In this document: positions 1 to 9,719 of the stretch, piece by piece
Layout of the letters: each line of letters opens with the position of its first letter
Position numbering within the stretch: the stretch's first letter is position 1
NCBI GenBank assembly: GCA_012861695.1
Contig: JAAOOA010000095.1
Location: 181,501 to 245,500 of the forward strand
DNA: 64,000 bases
Direction: 5' to 3'
Source: Trematomus loennbergii
Taxonomy: Eukaryota > Chordata > Actinopteri > Perciformes > Nototheniidae
The notes under the pieces: generated by a model
Told to the model about the DNA's origin: nothing
The model's database searches: none
The model's input: the letters and a program-made list of their open reading frames with translations, nothing else
Program-made: the position numbers and the translations under genes

Positions 1-620
1 AACAGACCGTTCAACAAAAGGATACCCAAAATCTAAATATTGGATTGTTCTTTCTTAGTAAGATCCCATTTTCATTACAATTGTTATCTTACCTTGACTT
101 GAAGATGAAGTCCATGCTATCCTTCTGGACAACAATCTCTATTACTGTTTTGTAAAAGTCCTTATCTTCCTCTAGTTTCAAAAGTCTAGTTTGTTGTTTG
201 CGTCTACCGTCTCTGTGTAGAATAACAGTAGCAACAAGAACCTGTGGGCTCACGTGCGCCCCCTGCAGTGCGGCAGAGGTTATGGCTGCCTCCCTGGGGC
301 TTTCTCATTGCCGTCGTATGATGAGACCAGCGAGCCTAAATATCATATATACGTGAAATAAGTTATTTATTTTTACAAGTCTTTTATTTCATTATAGTGT
401 ACAGTAATCGATGCCATTTAATTTACATTGTAATATCACAATACACTCCCCCTCCTCCCTCCACCCGCACATGCCCACAGGCAAAACCAAAAAATGCTTA
501 TCAAGATAACTTAAACAACAGAGCCATGAAAATAAACATAAAAAGAAACCACATCAAAGTAAAACAAACAAATAATTATACAATACGGCGACAATGTAGA
601 CAATGACAACACCACAACTA
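1..620. repeat. Repeat block A, copy 1 (unclassified)
   Basis: The first 450 or so bases recur almost unchanged at 9031-9490, including the shared start aacagaccgttcaac and a GC-rich stretch with gtgcgccccctgcagtgcgg near 250. I see no convincing coding region. In both places the block lies beside L1-type LINE sequence, so it moves or duplicates together with it. The left end is cut by the window edge. The family is unknown to me. Confidence 0.6.
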
Positions 621-676
621 GTATTTCCGGCCGTCAGGACAAATAGCCACAGAATGCACCATTCCATCACTGGTCA

Positions 677-1834
677 TATCTCAGATATATTTTCCAAGTA
701 AGAAAACAATGGCAACCACAGAGCTTGAAAAATATGTCCACGATTATATTTTTCCAATGTCATTTTCTCCTGAGGTAAAAAATGTGTTATCTGATCAATG
801 AAAAGTTTAAATGTTGGAGGACGTTCATTCTTCCAGAATAAAAGTATACATTTCTTGGCAAAATATGTTATTGTGATTAGTATTCTGTAATGTTTGGGGT
901 TCAGTTTAAAGTTTGGCATGTAACAGGAAGAAACATGGATTTAGGCTAAAACGGCTTTTGTGAGAGCATGAATCGAATCCAGAAATGTTTCAAGAGGTCA
1001 CAATCCCAAAACAGATGCATACATGTTCCTTCTTTTCTTTTACATCTCGGCATTTTGGAGAGTTTTCTTTGGAAATGTTATGCATCTTTTGGGTGTGAGG
1101 TAACATTTGTTGATACATTTAAAGTTTGCTTCTTTGATTTTATTGCTTGTGAATGGAAAGTGTGTTCTTTCACAAATATTCAGCCAAGTAGTTTCATCTA
1201 TCCGTATCCCTAAGTCCTTTTCCCAGATCTTTTTTAAAGTTAGAAATGATGACTGAGCTCTTTTAGAAAAAACTGCATTAAATTCACTAATGTTACCTTT
1301 GATCGTGCTTGATGACATCAATATCTCCTCCTCTTCAAACAATCCCCATCTCAATTTATTGCTGTTAATAATTGATTGGATCACGTTCCTAATTTGCAGG
1401 TATCTGAAAAAATCCTGTTTGAAATGTCATATTCTGCTCTTAAATCATTAAATGATTTCAATGTTATATGTTTATGAAACAAATGTTTCAATTGCTTTAT
1501 ACTTGATAAATAAAATAAGTTATTTAGAGACTATGGATGGCGAGGACACATGTAATAAAGGGATCTACAATACAGTGGAGGTATGACTTTGCAGCATTGA
1601 CAGTTAAGAAAGGTCTGATTTGTTTAAAATGTTGCAAGTTGAATTTAACGGTATTGATACTTTCTTAATATGTTTCTTAAAAGTCAAGTTCGACTCCAAT
1701 ACTTGAAGTGGGGGACTAGTTCTAATTCTGCTCCGTTTAAAAACACATTGGATCCTTCGATTTTGACTGGTCGTTTACTGAACATAATGCATACTGTTTT
1801 TTACATTTAACTGTAAGCTAATGTTGTTCAGCCA
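677..1834 (-). mobile_element. Composite LINE fragment, copy 1
   Basis: On the minus strand, 1384-1040 and 919-674 translate to peptides typical of the C-terminal region of L1-type ORF2, with segments such as LRWGLFEEEE, NICERTHFPF and CILLFWKNER. Sequence at 1540-1834 encodes the thumb end of a different, non-L1 reverse transcriptase. The frame is broken several times, so it is inactive. The same composite is repeated at 7532-8693, where it continues further upstream. This copy stops abruptly at 1834, where another element begins. Confidence 0.7.
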
Positions 1835-2368
1835 CACTGTAAAACCTGACAAGTTAATAGAACTCAAAAGTTTCTTTGAAACTGATTACATACAAATTGT
1901 TGAGTAATACTTATACCTTAACTGAATGTTTTAAGTTAAAGTATAATCTTATCATTGAGTTCTATTTAGTAGTAATTTTCAAGGCACACCATATTGTTTG
2001 TAAGTTAAAGAAACATTATATATTAAGTTTCTTTTAACTAATAATTTGTGTTAACACTGTACATATAAAGATCAAGTATTGTTGACTTAAACATTTTCAT
2101 ATCTTTTCAACTAGCTATTTTGTTAGCACAGTACATATGAAAATCAAATATATTTAACTTGAATATTTTTATTATCTCTAAATAAAAAACTTTTCGCTGT
2201 ATAAAACGCGATAGGAATTAAAAACGTCAATTGATTAGTACTCAAAACTGACTGAATGTAGAGTACTTAAAACATTTTTTGAAACCGATTACATAAATAT
2301 TTTCAGATACTGTAACTCAAAATCCCTAAGTTAACATTGAGTAAACATTCAAAAGCACTTTTACACTG
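1835..2368. mobile_element. Possible non-autonomous DNA transposon
   Basis: The segment interrupts the LINE at 1834. It starts cactgtaaaa and ends ttttacactg, which are imperfect inverted ends. It is AT-rich and contains a diverged internal direct repeat (near 1860-1905 and 2262-2305, both around gaaac.gattaca). No transposase is visible. No clear target-site duplication was found, so the ends are tentative. Confidence 0.3.
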
Positions 2369-3200
2369 ACAATTTAAATGCAAATCACTGTTTTATTAAG
2401 AAACAATATATATATTATACACATATACACATTATAGCAAATAACTCTTTTAAATAAAAAATACCTTAAAACAGTGCTAGGGCCTTTTTAACCACAATAG
2501 TTTCAAAAGAAACAAACTTTGGCTCTAAAAGTTATTATGTGAAAGGCTCCTCCTCAAGTTAAAAGAGACTCTTCTATGAAATCAGTCTACCACGAGACAC
2601 ACACCAGGTTCAGATGAAAGATCACTTACACATACAGGGTCCAATGTCTTCAAGCCTACCAAGGCATATGAAAATGAATAGGTACTGAATACATTTAACA
2701 AAACCAGCATAGACACATAATAATGTGCTTGTGTTGGCAAGAATTAAACACAATTTTCAGGAACAGTTCTGCGTATTAATTTAACACATAAAGACCAATA
2801 CATATAAAAGTATAAAACAACATCTACAAACAGTCCTTCAACTTGAAGCTGAACAGTAACAAATCTGTCAATGCAATACAGAACCAGATGTAAAGCAGCA
2901 GGATGTAAACAGGAGAACAGAGTGTGTGTGTGTGTGTGGTTTTTTTCTGAGAAAAATAATGTTGGCAGTTTGCATAGGGGCGGTACCCTTGCTCAAATCC
3001 ACTGTTGCCAATAAAGACACCCCAATTTCACAAGGCGTGACCAGGACACTATGACTGCATCTTTAGTTTAAAGAACTTTAACTTTTGAACTCAGCCGAGA
3101 GCACAGCTTGCCAGGTGACTACGAACAACCAATCACAGCCGGAAGATATCTTGCCTGTCTTCCGTAAACACAAGTCTTCGGTAAAGAAGTTGTTTATTTT
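2369..3200. other. AT-rich non-coding stretch
   Basis: No gene is recognised here. The stretch has short AT-rich runs, a (GT)n tract near 2922-2938 and another near 3204-3213. It lies downstream of the last SAMD3-like exon on the minus strand, so it may include that gene's 3' untranslated region. No polyadenylation signal could be assigned with confidence. Confidence 0.4.
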
Positions 3201-3336
3201 AGTGTGTGTGTGTGATTGTTAAAGTGCAACTTTGCACGTTGGTAGTATTACACTGCCAAAAGCTCATTTTCAGGCTCAACACCCTGGGCTTCAAATTCTT
3301 CAAGTTCCCCTCCCCATCAACACTTTCTGGGTGAAG

Positions 3337-3564
3337 TCAAAAGTGTTGGCAAAAGTATTTTGGATAGCTCAGATGCAGGGCAAAGGTCAGTGCAAAAAGC
3401 AGGATGAATGCGTCAGCCAGTGTGGGGAGTTCGATAACTCTGTTACCCTCAATGACAACAGCGATCCTCTCTGGGCAGAAGAGCGTGGTATCTGTTGACC
3501 TGGCACTGATCATGAGAAGTCCGACCGCGATGTCCTCTATGTCTGGATCATCAGACTGCTCCAC
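3337..3564 (-). pseudogene. SAMD3-like last exon, frameshifted
   Basis: After a good acceptor (tcatcag, exon from 3564 leftwards) the frame reads VEQSDDPDIEDI, then AVVIEG, then LTFALHLSYPK. This is characteristic of the C-terminal region of fish SAMD3-like (sterile alpha motif domain-containing 3-like) proteins. After SYPK the frame stops at 3337, but the family-like NTFDFTQKVL continues in the next frame (3314-3356), and LKPRVLSLK returns in the first frame (3255-3310). Two compensating indels therefore lie in the tail. The function of this protein family is poorly known. It is either a pseudogene or carries sequence errors. Confidence 0.6.
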
Positions 3565-3699
3565 CTGATGACAAGAACAGATAAACGTTACCCATTACCC
3601 CAAATTGCCGTGGCTATCTCAGAAATCTGTTTTCTGAAAAATACATCAGTGACATATCACATCAAATAACCTAATGTTTTGTGCATAATGTGGCTTTAA

Positions 3700-4702
3700 C
3701 CCTTTAACTGCCAGACCAAGAAAAAAGCTGTGGAAAAATTATTTGTTTGCATTTTTTTATCAAATGGGCCACAAATAAAAAATAATGTTTTGACTGACCC
3801 CACATTTTTGTTTTTATGAGCCTCTACCAACTGGTCGAGCTGGCCTTTATGGTGCATTTTCAAGAATCATCATATACAGTACAGTATTTGTACGCATCAA
3901 ACTCAAATAAAACACAAACTGAAATACATTTGTTTCTTTTGGAAAATGAGCAATATATACAACCAGATATATTCATAAAAGATAATACATTATAATGTAA
4001 AAAAAACAATTGTTTTTCATAATAAAAAAAAGACTTGCTCATCTTACTGTAGATGCTGAATTGGCCTAACAAGAAAACTGGCCTAACAGCAAATGTCTAT
4101 ATCCTGTGTTGGCCTAACTTGCTCATCTGTGAGCAACTTTGGGATGAATGCCATGCATGAAAGGTGCTATATAAATTATTATCACTCTTTCACTCTGAGA
4201 CTCATAAGGCAGTATTAGATTTAGTAATATTACCATGAATCTAGCCATTTATTTACCATATTTTATTGGAAAACATCTCTGAAACTCTGAAAAAGTCATA
4301 TTGCTAGTTTATCATAAAAAGCCAATTCCACCGATTGGTTGAGCATATTTTCCAAAAAATAATTACACCCTTGTTAAAACTTTTTTTGTGCATCAAGTTA
4401 TCTAAATATGTTCAGTCAGTGCTCTGACACTAAAATATGTCAAAATTGATATGGTTACCTTACAAAAGTTGACCAAAAAGATTTCTTCAGCAGTGATTTT
4501 TAGCATTGCCAACTTTCTCAGTTGAAGCTAGCTGAAGGGCTTTCTATTCGAACCACAGTGACATCTAGAGGTTGTTTTGTGCATAACACGTCAACCAGAT
4601 TGTAGAGCTGGCTGAATCAGATGGAGTTCAACTTCTTTTTTTAAACAAGATATCAAGACACAAAATGTGCTCTACCAAATGGTGGCGCTGGCAGTTAAAG
4701 GG
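3700..4702. mobile_element. TTAA-flanked, piggyBac-like MITE
   Basis: The element is flanked by TTAA at 3696-3699 and 4703-4706. Its ends are perfect inverted repeats, CCCTTTAACTGCCAG at the left and its reverse complement at the right. A TTAA duplication is the signature of piggyBac-type transposition. About 1.0 kb long with no transposase, so it is non-autonomous. It sits in an intron of the SAMD3-like remnant. Confidence 0.75.
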
Positions 4703-4706
4703 TTAA

Positions 4707-5434
4707 GGAAACACCTATTAGCATTGCACAACATAATGTTACAGCCCCAGAAACTTCAGCCTCCAAAATAACCAATCGGTTGACATAAATGCTTTCTACA
4801 AAAAAAACATTTATAACCTTCATAAGGGTAGGATTTATTTTATCACTGTATTAGACTGTGTTACTATTCGCTAGTTGTACCTAATAAACTGGCAACTGAA
4901 TATATATTTACAGTATAATCTCTCCCTACTATACATACAAAAATATGGGAACACTAGAGATTATTTTGTATTGAACACTGATGCTGCAGGAAAAGAAAGC
5001 CCTCTCTTAATTGTATATTTTATTAAATCACGTGAACCCATTTTTTACACTGAAACCTAAAGAGCTTAATTTCAAATAAATCCTAAAGTAGTGAAGTAAA
5101 GGGAGATTATATTCAACATATCCATTGTGTACCTTACAATAATTACAATTCTTATGGCAATATTCAAATCTTGGAACTAGAACCTGAATGGGATGTGAGC
5201 AACACAAGAGATAATGTTTGAGTAATATAACCTCAGTGACAGAATCAAGCTTTGATGACACCAGGACAGTTCATACTTTTTCAAACTAAATCTATCATTT
5301 ATTATAATTTTTTCACTACAAAAATTCAAATAATTGTCTTCCTGCGATAGAGCTCCTGAAACAATGTAACAAGATAAACTATATTTTTTGATGACCTGTC
5401 ACATACATTCAAAACAGTTATTATGCTGACTTAC
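4707..5434. other. Intron without recognisable features
   Basis: AT-rich sequence between SAMD3-like exons. No coding signal, repeat ends or RNA gene were recognised. Confidence 0.4.
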
Positions 5435-5530
5435 ATGCCACAGCCTCAGAAACGTGGAGTCATCTTCATGCAGATATGCAGGCAGAGCACGGAGGACAGC
5501 AGCACGTCGGACATGGACGTCACCTTGCTC
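5435..5530 (-). CDS. SAMD3-like internal exon
   Basis: This 96-nt exon encodes EQGDVHVRRAAVLRALP followed by AYLHEDDSTFLRLWH. It is bounded by acceptor cacactcaag and donor CAT/GTAAGT on the minus strand. It starts and ends in phase 0 and joins cleanly to the exons at 5699-5854 and 3564. The R..A.LR.LP.YL.ED pattern matches SAMD3-like proteins upstream of the final domain. No frame damage is visible in this exon. Confidence 0.6.
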
Positions 5531-5698
5531 CTTGAGTGTGAGAACATATCTTTGTTTTACTTTGGATGCTAAACAGTATAGCCACACAACAATTGATATC
5601 ACAAGAAAGGGCTCTTCCATGACTGAAGAGATTACCATTTTGACAAGATAATCCACTCTAGTATGAGAATAAAACACCAAGAGGCATAACCGACTCAC

Positions 5699-5854
5699 CT
5701 GGAGGTCATAGGAGACGAATAGCTGATTCAGAACTTCAGCTACCTTCCCTTTGCTTGCCGCCTTCTTCCTGAACAGGCTCTGAAGACGGGGGGCATGTCT
5801 ATCCAACTCCGCATAGAAGTGGTTCTTCAGGTTGAGGTTTGTTATCCTGTGAAA
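5699..5854 (-). CDS. SAMD3-like internal exon
   Basis: This 156-nt phase-0 exon encodes FHRITNLNLKNHFYAELD, then HAPRLQSLFRKK and LNQLFVSYDLQ. The donor is CAG/GTGAGT on the minus strand. The acceptor chosen (ggcagag) keeps the frame with the preceding exon, giving MESQ-FHRITN, which matches the RIT...L...F...LD..TP.L..LF pattern of the family. The exon is open and undamaged. Confidence 0.6.
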
Positions 5855-6027
5855 CTCTGCCAAAATATAAAATGACTATTTAATTCACAGTACAATGTAC
5901 ATGTGGACTGAAGGCAGCAGAGATAAACACAAACATAACATGCTAAATCTGAGTAAACATGTCAAAGTTATCAGTGACAAAGGCACACAAAATAATTATA
6001 TAGTGGTAATAAATACAATATTTTCAC

Positions 6028-6310
6028 CTGTGACTCCATTTTCAAGGCAGGCCAGCGTTCCAGGATCTCTCCAACATTGATGATCTCATTGCGCCGCAGG
6101 GCAAAGGTAGTCTGCATTAACTTTTCAATCAAGGGAAGGTTTTTATCACTCCTCGTAACTTCATCTACGATTTGGAGTCTTAATCGCTCAAGGCTTGTAC
6201 CATCTTCACCCAGTGGGAAATTAGGCAAGAAATTCACCTCTGCCCTCTTTGGTCTTCTGATGTTAGAGTCAGATTGAAGAAGCCATATATCTGCCAGTTG
6301 CTTCAGTTTC
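6028..6310 (-). CDS. SAMD3-like exon, most 5' piece found
   Basis: The acceptor is ctctttag (minus strand) and the donor CAG/GTGAAA. The 283-nt exon encodes KLKQLADIWLLQSD, RRPKRAEVNFLPNFP, TTFALRRNEIINVGEILERWPAL. The RR.EI......I...WPAL motif is a hallmark of fish SAMD3-like proteins. No upstream exon, and no SAM domain, is visible between here and the LINE at 7.5 kb, so the gene appears truncated at its 5' end by transposon insertion. The alternative is a very long intron with exons beyond 9.7 kb, which I could not find. Confidence 0.6.
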
Positions 6311-6401
6311 CTAAAGAGAAAAAACATTGAAGGTTAGCTGGGTTGCAAAGTTTTCACAAAATGATCTGAGAAACACTATTTTCGAACCTAAAATGGCAAC
6401 A

Positions 6402-7445
6402 CAGTCTCACGGCATTTCGTGTTATAGTCACGAAATTAATCTATTGATTCGTGTTCACCAACACGATTTCGCCATTTTTTTCGTGTCACAGAACGATTTT
6501 AAAAGCAATGTAAATAATAACAAATTAGAAGGAAAAAGACATTAAAAAAAATACAGATTTAAGTATTCTGACACAGAACGATTTTAGAAGCAATGTATTT
6601 CTATTGGTAGTATGTTTCGTGCCTGCTAGGGCTGTGCAATTAATCGTATTTTAATCGCAATTACGATTTTGGCCTGCCACAATTACGAAAACAACATAAT
6701 CGAATTAAACAATTATTTTGCTTTGCTTTGATTTTTGTGACAGTGCACTGCAACATATTTGATCTAATTTATTTTGGTCTAATTTATTTGTATTTATCAT
6801 ATTTATATATGTTTAGTAGCTTTGGAAGTGCGCTCCAAAATATTTGTTGATCTTGTTTATTGGTATTTATTATTTTGATATTATTTATTTAAAGTTTTTC
6901 AGTTGAATGATACGTTCAGGGTAATCAACAGTTATAAGATACTGTTCAAATTATTATTTGTATTTGTTTTGAAGTTCAATAAATGGATGTTTTCAAAGTC
7001 AATGAATAATCGTATTTAATAATCGTGATATCAATTATTGACCAAAATAATCGTGATTATGATTTTTGCCATAATCGCACAGCCCTAGTGCCTGCACCAA
7101 ATAATAACAAATTAGAAGGAAAAAACGATGACATAAAATACAGATGTCAGTATTCTGAGGCTCTGAGACATTTCTTTTCCTCACTGACGGCAACAAAACT
7201 CAGACATTATACAATTTAAAATCAAAGGGATAGGGTTAGGCTTAGGGTAAGATATTGAGTAAGAACATGTTTTTATGAACCACACAGCTTCTGGTCTTCC
7301 AAGACCCGACCGGACAAAAAGACGTGTTGCAGGCACGAAACATACTACCAATAGAAATACATTGCATTTAAAATCGTGTTTGGTGAACACGAATCAATAG
7401 ATTAAATTAATTTCGTGACTAATAACACAAAATGCCGTGAGACTG
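6402..7445. mobile_element. Foldback-type non-autonomous transposon
   Basis: Inverted ends of roughly 70 bp begin CAGTCTCACGGCATTTCGTG at the left; the right end, read in reverse complement, starts CAGTCTCACGGCATTTTGTG. Inside, a segment with aataataacaaattagaagg occurs twice (near 6515 and 7100). No transposase ORF. A second transposon (6627-7087) is nested in it. The flanks gave no convincing target duplication, so the superfamily is unassigned. Confidence 0.65.
6627..7087. mobile_element. hAT-type MITE with perfect 8-bp duplication
   Basis: The element starts TAGGGCTGTGCAATTAATCG and ends with the inverted CAGCCCTA. It is flanked by the identical octamer gtgcctgc at 6619-6626 and 7088-7095. 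An 8-bp duplication with a TAGGGCTG-type end is diagnostic of hAT elements. It is 461 bp, AT-rich and non-coding. It landed inside the foldback element at 6402-7445, so it is the younger of the two. Confidence 0.85.
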
Positions 7446-7531
7446 GGTTGACTATGGCGGCAGGAGGCTCGCTTTTCTTCTTTTTTGTTACCGCATGCAT
7501 GTCTGTGCATGTTTTATTAGCTTGGAGGCAA

Positions 7532-8900
7532 TAATCTCAGATATATTTTCCAAGTAAGAAAACAATGGCGACCACAGAGCTTGAAAAATATGTCCACGAT
7601 TATATTTTTCCAATGTCATTTTCTCCTGAGGTAAAAAATGTGTTATCTGATCAATGAAAAGTTTAAATGTTGGAGGACGTTCATTCTTCCAGAATAAAAG
7701 TATACATTTATTGGCAAAATATGTTATTGTGATTAGTATTCTGTAATGTTTGGGGTTCAGTTTAAAGTTTGGCATGTAACAGGAAGAAACATGGATTTAG
7801 GCTAAAACGGCTTTTGTGAGAGCATGAATCGAATCCCAGAAATGTTTCAAGAGGTCCCAAAACAGATGCATACATGTTCCTTCTTTTATTTTACATCTCG
7901 GACATTTTGGAGAGTTTTCTTTGGAAAATGTTATGCATCTTTTTGGGTGTGAGGTAACATTTGTTGATACATTTAAAGTTTGCTTCTTTGATTTTATTGC
8001 TTGTGAATGGAAAGTGTGTTCTTTCACAAATATTCAGCCAAGTAGTTTCATCTATCCGTATCCCTAAGTCCTTTTCCCAGATCTTTTTTAAAGTTAGAAA
8101 TGATGACTGAGCTCTTTGAGAAAAAACTGCATTAAATTCACTAATGTTACCTTTGATCGTGCTCGATGACATCAATATCTCCTCATCTTCAAACAATCCC
8201 CATCTCAATTTATTGCTTTTAATAATTGATTGGATCACGTTCCTAATTTGCAGGTATCTGAAAAAATCCTTATTTGAAATGTCATATTCCGCTCTTAAAT
8301 CATTAAATGATTTCAATGTTATATCTTTATGAAACAAATGTTTCAATTGCTTTATACTTGATAAATAAAAATAAGTTATTTAGAGACTATGGATGGCGAG
8401 GACACATGTAATAAAGGGATCTACAATACAGTGGAGGTATGACTTTGCAGCATTGACAGTTAAGAAAGGTCTGATTTGTTTAAAATGTTGCAAGTTGAAT
8501 TTAACGGTATTGGATACTTTCTTAATATGTTTCTTAAAAGTCAAGTTCGACTCCAAGATACTTGAACTGGGGGACTAGTTCTAATTCTGCTCCGTTTAAA
8601 AACACATTGGATCCTTCGATTTTGACTGGTCGTTTACTGAACATCATGCATACTGTTTTTTTACATTTAGCTGTAAGCTAATGTTGTTCAGCCAGTGTTG
8701 GACCTTGTCCAAAGCATTTGAGAGACACGATGAGATCATTTCAGTGTTTTTCCCATGTACAAAGATGACCGCATCGTCGGCATACATTTGCACATTCAAC
8801 TCAGGACATACATTAGGCAAGTCATTAATGTACAGAGAAAACAGTAATGGTCCAAGAATGGAACCTTGTGGAACCCCAACAGGGTTCACAACAGTGACGT
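7532..8900 (-). mobile_element. Composite LINE fragment, copy 2
   Basis: Reading leftwards on the minus strand: 8889-8644 encodes a reverse transcriptase core with GVPQGSILGPLLFSLYINDLP and the catalytic YADD. Next, about 8640-8393 holds its thumb region (VPQFKYLGVELDF), then 8346-7488 an L1-type ORF2 C-terminus. Frameshifts occur near 8540, 7915 and 7850. The join between non-L1 reverse transcriptase and L1-type tail is the same as in the copy at 677-1834. The composite therefore existed before duplication. Confidence 0.7.
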
Positions 8901-9490
8901 GCAGTGAGGTTCATGGCTGGTGAGGCACTGACTCTTTCAGAGTCAGATTTACAAATATTATATTTTGACCTTAATTTAAATATTCTGTTATTTTCAAAAG
9001 CTTTTTAGTAAGATTTTTCGATTAATTTTAAACAGACCGTTCAACAAAAGGATACCCAAAATCTAAATATTGGATTGTTCTTTCTTAGTAAGATCCCATT
9101 TTCATTACAATTGTTATCTTACCTTGACTTGAAGATGAAGTCCATGCTATCCTTCTGGACAACAATCTCTATTACTGTTTTGTAAAAGTCCTCCTTATCT
9201 TCCTGTAGTTTCAAAAGTCTAGTTTGTTGTTTGCGTCTACCGTCTCTGCATAGAATAACAGTAGCAACAAGAACCTGTGGGCTCACGTGCGCCCCCTGCA
9301 GTGCGGCAGAGGTTATGGCTGCCTCCCCTGGGGCTTTCTCATTGCCGTTGTATGATGAGACCAGCGAGCCTAAAGATCATATATACGTGAAATAAGTTAT
9401 TTATTTTTATTTTTTTACAAGTCTTTTTATTTCATTATAGTGTACAGTAATCGATGCCATTTCATTTACATTGTAATATCACAATACACT
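8901..9490. repeat. Repeat block A, copy 2 (with extra left end)
   Basis: From 9031 the sequence matches window positions 1-460. The preceding 130 bases (containing gtgacgtgcagtgaggttc at 8895) would correspond to sequence just outside the window at the left edge. Non-coding. It directly follows the LINE reverse transcriptase piece. Confidence 0.6.
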
Positions 9491-9504
9491 CACTACACTC
9501 CCCC

Positions 9505-9719
9505 CGTTCATTCTTCCAGAATAAAAGTATACATTTCTTGGCAAAATATGTTATTGTGATTAGTATTCTGTAATGTTTGGGGTTCAGTTTAAAGTTTGGC
9601 ATGTCATTTAACAGGAAAAAACATGGATTTAGGCTAATTTCGATGTCTAAAACGGCTTTTGTGAGAGCATGAATCGAATCCCAGAAATGTTTCAAGAGGT
9701 CACAATCCCAAAACAGATG
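9505..9719 (-). mobile_element. L1-type LINE C-terminal fragment, copy 3
   Basis: Matches 822-1018 with a deletion between it and block A. The minus-strand translation gives HLFWDCDLLKHFWDSIHALT, then LNPKHYRILITITYFA, the most intact version of this region in the window. It ends exactly where the L2-type LINE tail begins. Confidence 0.65.

Noticed and set aside
5454..5651. Plus-strand frame of 65 codons
   Set aside because: It is the shadow of the minus-strand SAMD3-like exon at 5435-5530.
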